Assembly (NCBI GenBank): GCA_007693505.1
Contig: REDL01000059.1
Coordinates: 62,001-126,000, forward strand
Origin: Desulfovibrionales bacterium
GTDB lineage: Bacteria; Desulfobacterota; Desulfovibrionia; Desulfovibrionales; Desulfonatronaceae
Reading direction: 5' to 3'
DNA: 64,000 nucleotides
Positions 56,180 to 64,000 of this stretch are shown here, piece by piece; position 1 is the first letter of the stretch, and each line of letters begins with the position of its first letter. The notes under the pieces are model-generated. The model was not told the origin of the DNA, made no database searches, and saw nothing but the letters and a program-made list of their open reading frames with translations. The translations under genes were made by a program, and so were the position numbers.

Positions 56180-56319
56180 TGGAGCGTTTTTATCGCACCA
56201 TGAATTCCATCATGTGCACCTGCAAGCATCCCTAGAAGAATCCACGAAAGCACTGGACTTGGACTCGCCAAGGGCCAGAGCTTCTTGTCTCCTGTTTTTC
56301 CGACATTTTCATTCCCAAA

Positions 56320-57552
56320 ATGCCCCTACCTCCTGCTCCTGCCAACCCGGCATCCACTGCCTTTCCGGCGTTCCGATCTGTTGTTCCCGGGCTGCTCAGC
56401 CTGATGAGCATCTTTTTCGCCAACTTCATGACCCGTGTCGTCCTGGCGCCGTTCCTGCTTCATGTTCGTGAGGACTTTGACCTGACCAAGGCGCAGGCCG
56501 GGGAATTATTTTTGATTCTTGCACTGGGCTACAGCGCCGGTTTAATGTGCTCAGGCTTTTTTTCATCCCGTTTGGAACACCGCCGGGTCATTGTGGTTTC
56601 CGCTCTGGGTGTCGCCTTGGCCCTGGGGCTTGCCGCGATCAGCCCAAACCTGTCCTGGTTACGCTCGAGCCTGCTGCTGGTCGGCCTGTTCGGGGGACTC
56701 TATTTTCCGTCCGGATTCGCCGTGCTTACGTCCATGGTCCCTCCCACCAACTGGGGAAAAGCCATTGCCATCCATGAACTGGCCCCAAATCTGAGCTTTG
56801 TTCTGGCCCCATTGCTTGCGGAATTGATGTCCGGGTTCGGTTTGGGCTGGCGTTCGGCACTGGCTGGCAATGCCGTTCTGTCCATTGTCGCGGTCGGCTT
56901 GTTTCTGCGATATTGTACAGCCGGTCGGGAGAAAAGTGCTGTTCCCCGTCCAGCAGCATATCTGGACACACTGGGGCAGCGACATTTCTGGATCCTGGCA
57001 TTCTTTTTCGCCATGGCCATCGGTGCTACTCAAGGGGTTTACTCCCAAACGCCGCTCTACCTGGTCAGTGTCCGGGATTTGCCAGCGGACTGGGTCAATT
57101 ATCTTCTGGCAGCATCGCGGGTTTCCGGACTGTTTCTTGTTTTTTGGGCCGGAATGATCGTGGACCGGCTCGGCCCGATCCGAGCCTTGCGTATTTTCGT
57201 GGCCCTGACAGGCATAACCACCATGACACTCGGTCTTCTGCCGGGAGGTTGGGTCATGGTGGGGGTACTGATCCAACCGACCATGGGCGGCTGTTTTTTT
57301 CCGGCAGGGTTTGCCGTCCTGTCGATGATCTATCCTGCGGCTGTCCGTCCCTTGGCCATCTCTCTGGTGGTACCCATGGCTGTCCTGGCCGGGGGAGGGC
57401 TGATTCCAGCGGGTCTCGGTATTTTCGGCGACCACGACCATTTCGCTTTGGGGTTTATCTTATTGGGCGGCGTCATCCTGCTCAGTGCGGCTCTGACCAC
57501 GGCCTTGAAATCGCCGGAAGGACAACCCTTCCTGTCCAAGCATAGCCGTTGA
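56320..57552 (+). CDS. Major facilitator superfamily transporter
   Basis: A 410-residue inner-membrane carrier with 12 predicted helices and a central cytoplasmic loop near residues 195-225. The family motif region between helices 2 and 3 (GFFSSRLEHRRVIVVSALG) is a relaxed version of the MFS motif A. A second RLGPIRALR follows in the C-terminal half. The start at MPLPPAPANP lacks a clear ribosome-binding site. Substrate unknown. Confidence 0.85.
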   Translation: MPLPPAPANPASTAFPAFRSVVPGLLSLMSIFFANFMTRVVLAPFLLHVREDFDLTKAQAGELFLILALGYSAGLMCSGFFSSRLEHRRVIVVSALGVALALGLAAISPNLSWLRSSLLLVGLFGGLYFPSGFAVLTSMVPPTNWGKAIAIHELAPNLSFVLAPLLAELMSGFGLGWRSALAGNAVLSIVAVGLFLRYCTAGREKSAVPRPAAYLDTLGQRHFWILAFFFAMAIGATQGVYSQTPLYLVSVRDLPADWVNYLLAASRVSGLFLVFWAGMIVDRLGPIRALRIFVALTGITTMTLGLLPGGWVMVGVLIQPTMGGCFFPAGFAVLSMIYPAAVRPLAISLVVPMAVLAGGGLIPAGLGIFGDHDHFALGFILLGGVILLSAALTTALKSPEGQPFLSKHSR

Positions 57553-57999
57553 CAAACCTTCCCTGAACACCGGGGCAAATTTGCTTCACTCCCTATCCGT
57601 CCTTGAATCCGGCCCGTCGTATTCGGCCCCAGACAACCAGAGCCAGCAGGATCAGCGCACTGAGTACACTTAAGAGCCGGCTTCCTTGGTGACGGCGTCA
57701 AGTTCTTTTAAAAACTCTCAGTGCAATACGAAAAAGCAACCGAACATGTTCAGTGTCCGGACTTCACGGGTTGTGGTCGTATTCCATTTTCGATTTGCTT
57801 TTTGGCAATTGAATCAGAAAGAAAGCATGTTTAATCATATGTAACATTTGAAATTTTTACAGAAACGCAGCCACAGGCTGTTTTTCAATGGACGCCAGCG
57901 AATTATGGAGCCCATCCGGGGTACCTCATAGCATGGGGTTGTTCTGTGTTCCCGTTGCCTGCGAGAATTTACGTCAACAACAAGAGTGGAGCAGTGGGC
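57553..57999. other. Intergenic region with repeat remnant
   Basis: About 450 bases without a convincing gene. A minus-strand stretch 57593-57694 encodes a membrane-segment-like tail (SRLLSVLSALILLALVVWG) but has no start codon. Bases 57846-57900 resemble the right end of the MITE-like repeat. GGAG at about 57988 serves the next gene. Confidence 0.5.
57846..57900. repeat. Possible diverged partial copy of the MITE-like repeat
   Basis: TTTTTACAGAAACGCAGCC and GGCTGTTTTTCAATGGAC align with the right end of the element at 25848-25998 (ATTTTTTGCAGCAACGCGGC and GGGAGTTTTTCAACGGAC). The left part is not evident. Confidence 0.4.
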
Positions 58000-59565
58000 A
58001 TGAAAACATACTCTGTACAATTCAGCCATTCAGGAACCGAGGTCCACGTCCCTCACGGCGCGTTGCGCGCAGCACTCGTCAACTTTCTGGAGCGCTGGGG
58101 CACGCGGTTCTATTTGGGGCCGGATTTCGGAACGCTTCTGGGCCATGGCGACCGGTTCGCGAACCTGCTTCGAGCCTGCGGCAGGGACGAGGCCGCGTTT
58201 TTCGAGGAGGTCTTGCAACAGCTGGCCCGAACGAACCACCTGACCCATCACCAGATGGACGACCAGGAAGGTCCGGAGGTGTGCGTCTCCGGGATCGTCC
58301 TGCCCAAGCGGATGCTGCTGGTCTTTCTGGAGCAGATGCTTCCCGGCGACGGGTTCGTGGCGGTGCGCTCCGTGGAGCAGTATGCGGAGTTGACCAACAT
58401 CGTGGTTCCGGAGGAACAACGCGAGGATCTGCAACAGGTTATCGACACCTACCCGGTGCGCCTGTCCCGGCATGTCCTGCGTCAGTCCCGCCTGTCCCGG
58501 CACGTGGCCTATCAAGGAACCCTGGATTCCCGGTTCATGGCCCAGATCGGTGACGAGTCCCTGTTTTTCGGCTCCCTTTCCCAGGATGCGCCCCGGGCCA
58601 GGGACTTTGACCCCCAGGAACTGGGCCGGGTCCAGCAACTCATTTGCCGGGATCAGCGCATCCGCCAAAGCATCGTTCCCACGGGCATCAAAGCCCTGCA
58701 GCGCGTCCACCGCACCCAGGTGGAGGTGGACGTATCCGCGAACCGGGAAATGCCCGCCATTCTGGAGTACATCCAGGCCAATCCCGAGATTTCGGACGTG
58801 GTCCTGGCTGCGGAAGACAGGATTCTCAACCACCTGTCCGGGGTCCAGGCCTATGCCCGGGCCCTGCGCTCCCTGTCCCAGGTCACGGCCCTGCGGGTGC
58901 GCAGCCTGATGTTCGCCTACGAACCCGAAGCCTTCACCAGCGAGGTGATCGAAGAACTCATCGCCCTGAACCACCTCGACCCCGCCGGCCCGACCCGCCT
59001 GGAACTGGAAACCCAGTTCGTCCACTCCAGCGAGTTCCGCCTGGTCCACGGCGAACTCATCCGCCGTCTCCTGGCCAAGGGCGTAACCGTGTACAACAAC
59101 ATCGCCCTGCTCTCCGGGATCAACGACTCCCCGGAAGAAATGAAGCGGATCTGCTCCAACTGCCGCCAGATCGGCATCGAACTCCAGAACCTCTATGTCG
59201 CCGGCCTGCCGGTACAGGAGGAATGGAACCGGAACAACCCCGTGGAAGCCACCACGGTAATCGACCTGGCCACCCACCTGCGCCGCCATGAAAGCGGCCG
59301 GGAAGTCCCGCTCTACGTGGTCCGAACCACCTTCGGCGACGCGGACTTCAACCTCAACGCCCGCATTGTCGCCGTCCACGACGATCACGTCTTGATGCGC
59401 CTGCTCTGCGTGACCAAAAAGGCCATGCGCGATATTTTCTCTGATTTTGACTGGCCCGAAGGAGTCGAGGAGCAGAATGGACATCCTGTGGTGCCGGTAC
59501 GCGGGCTGACGGCGCATACGAACCGGGATTTTTTTGGGGATGGTTCAAAACAGGTTGACAGTTGA
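58000..59565 (+). CDS. Lysine-2,3-aminomutase-like protein lacking the radical-SAM cysteines
   Basis: A 521-residue protein. Its C-terminal half (about 250-460) aligns well from memory with the KamA/EpmB barrel: AILEYIQANPEISDVVL (compare DYIRNTPQVRDVLL), then GVTVYNNIALLSGINDSPEEM (compare GVPLGNQSVLLRGVND) and VPLYVVRTTFGD near the PLP-lysine position. The CxxxCxxC cluster motif, the GGD motif (here AED) and the PLP lysine are all absent. The few cysteines (RACGRD, ICSNC) are elsewhere. The N-terminal 200 residues are unfamiliar. The ATG at 58000 has GGAG eight bases upstream. A scaffold or regulatory role is possible; no activity can be assigned. Confidence 0.7.
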   Translation: MKTYSVQFSHSGTEVHVPHGALRAALVNFLERWGTRFYLGPDFGTLLGHGDRFANLLRACGRDEAAFFEEVLQQLARTNHLTHHQMDDQEGPEVCVSGIVLPKRMLLVFLEQMLPGDGFVAVRSVEQYAELTNIVVPEEQREDLQQVIDTYPVRLSRHVLRQSRLSRHVAYQGTLDSRFMAQIGDESLFFGSLSQDAPRARDFDPQELGRVQQLICRDQRIRQSIVPTGIKALQRVHRTQVEVDVSANREMPAILEYIQANPEISDVVLAAEDRILNHLSGVQAYARALRSLSQVTALRVRSLMFAYEPEAFTSEVIEELIALNHLDPAGPTRLELETQFVHSSEFRLVHGELIRRLLAKGVTVYNNIALLSGINDSPEEMKRICSNCRQIGIELQNLYVAGLPVQEEWNRNNPVEATTVIDLATHLRRHESGREVPLYVVRTTFGDADFNLNARIVAVHDDHVLMRLLCVTKKAMRDIFSDFDWPEGVEEQNGHPVVPVRGLTAHTNRDFFGDGSKQVDS

Positions 59566-59874
59566 CGATCGACAGATTCCTTGAGCAACCCTATGCGGAT
59601 GCCGTCCTGCAACACACTGAACCAATATCCCGCATCTGGGGAACTTCACGTTGGCGCAATGGGGGGGAGTGAACTACCGGGAGCACCAGTTGGAGAACTG
59701 GTGCTTGAATTCAATACCACAGCCTTGTCGGGTTTGTGGATTGCTGTTTCACGGAGCAGCCAATGATGGCTGGCAACGTATTCCATCCTTGCGGCCAGAG
59801 ATCCTCGTGTATGCAACCCCATCAACATCGGGGTGCCTTCAGGGCTGGAAACAATTCGGACGTCATGACCTCGC
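59566..59874. other. Intergenic region with a 10-bp hairpin
   Basis: No gene is seen. AGCACCAGTT pairs exactly with AACTGGTGCT around GGAG at 59682-59705. It lies between two convergent genes, so a terminator role is possible, although no T run follows. Confidence 0.45.
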
Positions 59875-60462
59875 CTAGAACGGATTGACGTGCTGCTTTC
59901 GGGTGTAGTGCAGGTAGCCAACGCTGGCGCCCAGGCGCAGGCCGACGCCGGTGCGAATGGGGGCCAGGATGATTTCGTTGCTTTTTTGGTAGTTCATGCT
60001 CAGGCCGCCGACCACGTAGGCGCTGCCGTCCACGCCCGGGAAGCGCTGGAAGATCAACGCCGGGTCGGTCAGGTTATAGACCAGGGTGAAATTCTTTGCG
60101 ACATGGCCACCCAGGTCAAACCCCACGGACGGCCCCTGCCAGTAGACCCGGACCGGCTCCTGGCCCTTCAGATGCAGATGGCCCTGGCCGTAGCGCAGGC
60201 CGACAACCAGGGCACCACCGGCTTCCTCGCCCTGGATATACCCGTTGGGGCGTCCAAAATCCGCGAAGATCCGCTCCAGAATGTCCGCCAGCCCCTTGGT
60301 CGTCCCGGCGAAAAAGCCCTCCACCGCGTCCCGGATCTCCTGTTGACTATACGTACGGGATGGATCATCCCCGTCAGGGGCCGGGGATTGGGCGATGGCC
60401 GCGGTCTGGAAAAGCAGAAAAACAAGGCATAGGGCCAAGGCAACAGTGCGAAGTGGTTGCAT
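59875..60462 (-). CDS. EipA-family (DUF1134) envelope protein
   Basis: A 195-residue exported protein. A signal peptide (TVALALCLVFLLFQTAAIA) is followed by the DUF1134 core: TYSQQEIRDAVEGFFAGTTK, FGRPNGYIQGEEAGGALVVG, VYWQGPSVGFDLGG, VDGSAYVVGG, and GVGLRLGASVGYLHYTR ending HVNPF. EipA in Brucella is a periplasmic protein affecting envelope integrity. GAGG precedes the ATG at 60462. The family is best known in Alphaproteobacteria. Confidence 0.88.
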   Translation of the reverse strand: MQPLRTVALALCLVFLLFQTAAIAQSPAPDGDDPSRTYSQQEIRDAVEGFFAGTTKGLADILERIFADFGRPNGYIQGEEAGGALVVGLRYGQGHLHLKGQEPVRVYWQGPSVGFDLGGHVAKNFTLVYNLTDPALIFQRFPGVDGSAYVVGGLSMNYQKSNEIILAPIRTGVGLRLGASVGYLHYTRKQHVNPF

Positions 60463-60665
60463 GATGGATCCTCGGGGAAGATGATTCTGGGGAGTTTGAA
60501 ACATGGCCGGCTGGAGCGACAAGCTGACTTCTGGTACGAACCTGATTTCATCGTATCAAGGTTCAATGTGCTTGTCCCTCTCCTGAAGGCGAGGGGATCA
60601 GGTTCCCGGCCTGAGGTATTTTCGGTACATAATGGGGCCAGTGCATGGCCGCAAGGAGGAGAGGC

Positions 60666-61601
60666 GTGGAAGTCTGGTGGGCGCTACTGGCCGCGGCGCT
60701 GTTTGGCGCGGCGGATTTCAGCGCGGGGATAGCGTCGCGCCGTTCACCGGCCCTGACCGTAACCTTTCTGTCTCAGAGCACAGGGGTGGTATTGTTTGGG
60801 CTCTCCTTGGTCGTGCTCCTGGAGCAGCCAACCGGTCCCGCGCTGCGTTGGGGAGGGATCGCCGGAGCCATCGCTGCCGTGTCCGTTTTTCTTTACTACC
60901 GTGCCTTGGCCCTGGGCCGGATGGGCATTGTGGCCACGATCACGGCGATCTGGTCAGCTGTTGTTCCCTTTGGCCTCGGCTTGGCCCTGGGTGAACGGCC
61001 GTCGACCCTGGCCATTTGCGGCGTGATTGGCGTGATTTTCGCTGTGGGGATGATCTCCTATGTTCCGGCATCGACTGCAAGGCCACACACTCTGCCGGCT
61101 GCTGCGGCTCGCCAAAAGGCATTCAGTATGGAGGGCGGGGTTCGTTTCAACAGGATTTTGCCGCGGCATGGCTTTCTGCTGCGATTTTCCCAAACTCCGG
61201 GAATGTTCGGGGCGACACTGGCCGGTATCGGTTTCGGGCTTTTGGGCGTTCTGCTGAACCAGGCCGGAGCACTAGGCAACGTGCTCTGGCCGGTATTTTC
61301 CGCGGCTGTTGCCTCGGTCATGGTCACGGGGCTCATGCTGGCGGGATCCCGCTCCCCGTTGCTGTTCGATCGCGGTAATCTGCCACACATCATTTCCGCC
61401 GGGTTGATGCAATCCCTGGGCGTTCTCTGTTTTTTGCTGGCCATTCAGACGGGGCTGGTATCCATCGTCGCAGTCATCGTGGCCCTCTCGCCGGCTCCAA
61501 CCCTGTTACTGGCCAGAATGTTCCTGGCCGAAACCCTCTCCCGGAACCAGCTGCTCGGTTTTGTTGTGGCCATGCTGGGCATTGCCCTGGTCACGGTGTA
61601 G
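60666..61601 (+). CDS. EamA/DMT-family transporter
   Basis: A 311-residue inner-membrane protein with ten helices in two EamA repeats, separated by a loop near residues 140-175. Conserved features are FLYYRALALGRMGIVATITA in the first half and SIVAVIVALSPAPTLLLARM in the second. GGAGG lies six bases before the GTG at 60666. Typical substrates are metabolites or amino acids, but nothing here sets one. Confidence 0.85.
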   Translation: MEVWWALLAAALFGAADFSAGIASRRSPALTVTFLSQSTGVVLFGLSLVVLLEQPTGPALRWGGIAGAIAAVSVFLYYRALALGRMGIVATITAIWSAVVPFGLGLALGERPSTLAICGVIGVIFAVGMISYVPASTARPHTLPAAAARQKAFSMEGGVRFNRILPRHGFLLRFSQTPGMFGATLAGIGFGLLGVLLNQAGALGNVLWPVFSAAVASVMVTGLMLAGSRSPLLFDRGNLPHIISAGLMQSLGVLCFLLAIQTGLVSIVAVIVALSPAPTLLLARMFLAETLSRNQLLGFVVAMLGIALVTV

Positions 61602-61659
61602 CGGCTCGCACACAGGACATCATGTCACGGCGATGGCGCGAATATGGGCAGGGGAGTCG

Positions 61660-62550
61660 TCAAAGAGTGATGGTGCGTTTTCGGGTCAGGGAGAAGGCGA
61701 CTTTTTGGGGATAATAGGCCGCCTCGTTGATGAAGACCGGGTAGAGGATTTCGCTCTCCGAGCTATGAACCACCCGTCCGTCCCGGTGGACAAACATTGG
61801 GTCGCCAGGATTCAGGGGGAAGTAGTCCCGGTCCTGCAGTGATTCATGGATGACAGCATCGATGTGTCCTACCTCGTCCAGAGGGAAGGGGACGGTTTTG
61901 ACATGTTCGAAATACGCGACGGGCTGCCGTGGCAATGGCGCACTCCCCCGGTTTGCCTGCTCAATGAATTCAAGGCATGCCAGGGTGGCGGCATAGGACC
62001 GATTGATAAGGTCGTGGCGGAGAATTCCGTTGGGGATCGGGCCGAATTCCAGGCCGATGCCGGTCTCGGCGATGGAGGGCAAAAACGGCTGGTCGCAGCC
62101 TCCGGTGTATGCCTCCGCGGAGATGGCATAGATGAACACGCCGGGAAGGGCTGACTGGACATGGGCCGCCAGATGCATCTGGAACGGGCTGCTGCTTTGG
62201 AGGATGATCGTTGTCCCCATATTCGCCGTGCTGGTGTGGATGTCCAGGATCAGATCCGTCTTGGCGTTGCCCTTGGGGCCGATAAGTTGATTGATCTCCT
62301 TGGCCCGCCTGGCCTCGTACTGCTGCAGGGAGTCGTCGGCCAAGTCCGTTGTCAGAAAGGATCGGTTCAGGTCCTGGTCGACGAAGCGGACGTTGCGCGA
62401 ACAGGCGAGGGGATTGGCCAGGACCGGATGCAGTGCAAAGGTTGAGAAGGATGCCGGAATCCCTTTTTCAGCAAGGAGTCGAAGCAGGTGGGGTCCGGTA
62501 GGTTCGTTGCCGTGCGTACCGCCGACAACGGCAACATGGTTGATGGGCAT
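61660..62550 (-). CDS. Aspartoacylase/succinylglutamate desuccinylase family zinc hydrolase
   Basis: A 296-residue zinc carboxypeptidase-like deacylase. The zinc site is GGTHGNEPTG (His and Glu) with a second histidine in LDIHTSTANMG. RFVDQDLNRSF contains substrate-binding arginine, and the catalytic glutamate is in GIGLEFGP. These motifs, and the C-terminal beta domain (FINEAAYYPQKVAF), match animal and bacterial aspartoacylase rather than AstE. GGAG lies five bases before the ATG at 62550. It probably cleaves an N-acyl amino acid such as N-acetylaspartate. The upstream end lies 60 bases from the diguanylate cyclase gene, on the same strand. Confidence 0.85.
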   Translation of the reverse strand: MPINHVAVVGGTHGNEPTGPHLLRLLAEKGIPASFSTFALHPVLANPLACSRNVRFVDQDLNRSFLTTDLADDSLQQYEARRAKEINQLIGPKGNAKTDLILDIHTSTANMGTTIILQSSSPFQMHLAAHVQSALPGVFIYAISAEAYTGGCDQPFLPSIAETGIGLEFGPIPNGILRHDLINRSYAATLACLEFIEQANRGSAPLPRQPVAYFEHVKTVPFPLDEVGHIDAVIHESLQDRDYFPLNPGDPMFVHRDGRVVHSSESEILYPVFINEAAYYPQKVAFSLTRKRTITL

Positions 62551-62609
62551 GCTGTCTCCAAAGCCTGCTGGATATTGCACAGGCATGTTGCGAGGTTGCC
62601 GCGGTCGAT

Positions 62610-63728
62610 TCATGAAGTGGACTTGGTCGATGCCTTGACGTGGTACATTTTTGAGTCCGCTCGCTGGATGAACTGTTGCAGGGTTTCGCCTGGCCGATAC
62701 ATGGCCAAACCGATGGAGGCCGCGACGGTCAGTTGGGTGTCCACCGAGCAGATCCGGGATACAGGGAGAGTATGCAGCTCACCTTGGATGCGGTTTGCGG
62801 TGCGTTGGGCCGTTTGCTTGCCGACGTCCGGCAGCAGCAGGAGAAACTCATCGCCACCAAGGCGGATGAAAATATCGTAGTCACGGACAATGCTTTGGAT
62901 GCGTTGGGCGACGGCGATCAAGAGCTGGTCTCCACAGGCGTGCCCCAGAGTGTCGTTGACCAACTTGAACCCGTCCAGATCGATGAACAGCAGGGCGACC
63001 GGGAATTGCTTGCGCTGTGCGAACTCCAGGATTCGCGGGGCGTGTTTCATCAGGTAGGTGCGGTTATGGCACCCGGTGAGGTGATCCAGGGTGGACTCCC
63101 ACTGGAGTTTTTCGTGTTCCCGGAGGGTGACCAGGGACCAGGAAAACAGGTCAGCGAAGAATTCGATGAAGTCCGTGGCCATCCCACCGTTATAGCGCTG
63201 GGGATTCGCGTCGATCAGGGTCAGGTAGCCGATCAGGTTGTCCGGCTGGTATTTGTCCCAAAGAGGGAAAATGCAGACGGAGCCGAAACAGCTCTGATTG
63301 CGGGGTGTTTGAAGAAGCTCCCGGAGAGAAGGCGCTTGCAGGAGGATTTCCGCATAGGTTCCCAGAAGGGGGTGGCGGAAGGTGTCGCCCAGGCCCATCT
63401 CCTGAAGCATACGCCGTAGTGACAACTGCGGCCTGGTGGCAATGGAGTGGGGGAGCAATTCCGCGAAAAGCTCCTGGGCCAGAACCAGATGCATGTCCTG
63501 GACGTTGAGGCGGTCGCGGAGGGTTTGCAGAAGCCCTGGAAGCTGTTCCAGGGAGGTCATGGCCTGGATCTCGGAGGCGCAAAGCTTGAATTTATGGAAT
63601 ACCGAGAGATTGCGCTGGTATAGCTCCAGGGTGCGGTCCAGCTTGCATCGCAAGGTGCGCACGGCTTCGGAATCCTGGGACGTGTCGCGGTTGGTCATGG
63701 CAACGGCTCTCTCCTCTGGAGTGGACAT
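62610..63728 (-). CDS. Diguanylate cyclase (GGDEF)
   Basis: A 372-residue cytoplasmic enzyme making c-di-GMP. Residues about 25-200 form a GAF-like/DUF484-like sensory region. The GGDEF domain runs from about 212 to 368, with LTGCHNRTYL at its start and RLGGDEFLLLL near residue 288. An RxxD inhibitory site (RDYD) lies five residues before the GGDEF motif, so product feedback is expected. Two ATG starts are possible (63728 and ten codons later); both have A/G-rich leaders. Confidence 0.93.
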   Translation of the reverse strand: MSTPEERAVAMTNRDTSQDSEAVRTLRCKLDRTLELYQRNLSVFHKFKLCASEIQAMTSLEQLPGLLQTLRDRLNVQDMHLVLAQELFAELLPHSIATRPQLSLRRMLQEMGLGDTFRHPLLGTYAEILLQAPSLRELLQTPRNQSCFGSVCIFPLWDKYQPDNLIGYLTLIDANPQRYNGGMATDFIEFFADLFSWSLVTLREHEKLQWESTLDHLTGCHNRTYLMKHAPRILEFAQRKQFPVALLFIDLDGFKLVNDTLGHACGDQLLIAVAQRIQSIVRDYDIFIRLGGDEFLLLLPDVGKQTAQRTANRIQGELHTLPVSRICSVDTQLTVAASIGLAMYRPGETLQQFIQRADSKMYHVKASTKSTS

Positions 63729-64000
63729 GGCCTTTCTCTGCCCCGGGAGATCCGGTGTGGATTGATCTGCAAAACTTCTGAAAGATGCACGTTGCCGTCT
63801 CCTTGCCAGAGGTGCGCTAGACGCTTGCTCAACTCACTTGCTTCACAAGATGATAGTTTAGCCCGAACAGGGGAATCATTCAATGACCAGAGTGGCTCAC
63901 ACCATTGGAGGCATGCAGTCCGGCTGTGTTCCGCGCAGGATTATAATGCCTCCATATGGCTGCTGGGCAATGCGAGCGGCGCGTGCTTTGAAGAACGGGT
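63729..64000. other. Intergenic end of window
   Basis: No gene or RNA is recognised in the final 272 bases. The stretch carries the leader of the diguanylate cyclase gene. Confidence 0.4.

Noticed and set aside
57593-57694. Minus-strand tail encoding a hydrophobic segment plus basic end, resembling a C-terminal sorting signal
   Set aside because: The in-frame upstream codon is a stop and there is no ATG, GTG or TTG start; at most it is a gene relic.
58030-59517. A 495-codon open frame on the minus strand antisense to the aminomutase-like gene, and similar long antisense frames opposite suyB, selB, gyrA and cobDQ
   Set aside because: They arise from the GC-rich codon bias of the true genes on the other strand; their products show no recognised domain and lack ribosome-binding sites.

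Overview
The window looks like the chromosome of an anaerobic, Gram-negative deltaproteobacterium, most likely a sulfate- or sulfite-respiring member of the Desulfovibrionales. This is inferred from gene content: a TRAP-fed operon that resembles sulfolactate desulfonation (suyAB), a tungsten-type aldehyde:ferredoxin oxidoreductase, SelB, de novo cobalamin genes and the dnaN-gyrB-gyrA order. No rRNA or tRNA was recognised, so the assignment is not anchored by a marker RNA. Start codons were chosen by ribosome-binding site and family alignment from memory; no database search was run.

Region 1 (0.5-15.1 kb) is a catabolic locus. A minus-strand operon runs from 11.9 to 1.2 kb: beta-hydroxyacid dehydrogenase, aldehyde:ferredoxin oxidoreductase, ThiS/MoaD-like carrier, TRAP transporter (P, Q, M), LarA-family nickel racemase, ThiF/MoeB-like adenylyltransferase, SuyA, SuyB and a class II aldolase. 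A FCD-type GntR regulator converges on its 3' end. Upstream lie an AEC-family permease (minus) and a GAF/AAA+/Fis sigma-54 activator (plus). The operon and the permease each carry a near-identical sigma-54 promoter. Each promoter has a related 15-bp operator motif pair beginning exactly 88 bp upstream, so the activator probably drives both. A plausible flow is uptake of a C3 sulfonate, oxidation via an aldehyde to 3-sulfolactate, racemisation by the LarA homologue, then cleavage by SuyAB to pyruvate plus sulfite, a respiratory electron acceptor.

Region 2 (15.1-26.0 kb) is an accessory island bounded by 58-bp imperfect direct repeats. It holds a type I restriction-modification operon: HsdM with an in-frame GIY-YIG nuclease domain, an HsdS broken by a one-base frameshift, an XRE/ImmA-IrrE metallopeptidase and HsdR. 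It also contains an AT-rich gene with a nonsense codon, interspersed palindromic repeats, a decayed REP-associated transposase with its REP pair, and an unknown gene.

Region 3 (26.0-38.1 kb) is core minus-strand: selB, a phosphodiesterase, glutaminyl cyclase, CPBP protease, universal stress protein, YjbQ, gyrA, gyrB, dnaN and a small unknown gene. dnaA is not next to dnaN.

Region 4 (38.2-64.0 kb) is mixed housekeeping. It has an aminotransferase, a lone receiver domain, a dienelactone hydrolase and an AspT-type transporter. Next come a CobD-CobQ fusion with a ZIP transporter, and a lipA-aguB-aguA-lipB operon combining lipoate and putrescine synthesis. An SH3/M48/CHASE2-cyclase cluster follows, then small unknown proteins, an MFS carrier and a lysine-2,3-aminomutase-like protein lacking the radical-SAM cysteines. 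The region ends with an EipA-family protein, an EamA carrier, an aspartoacylase-like hydrolase and a diguanylate cyclase.
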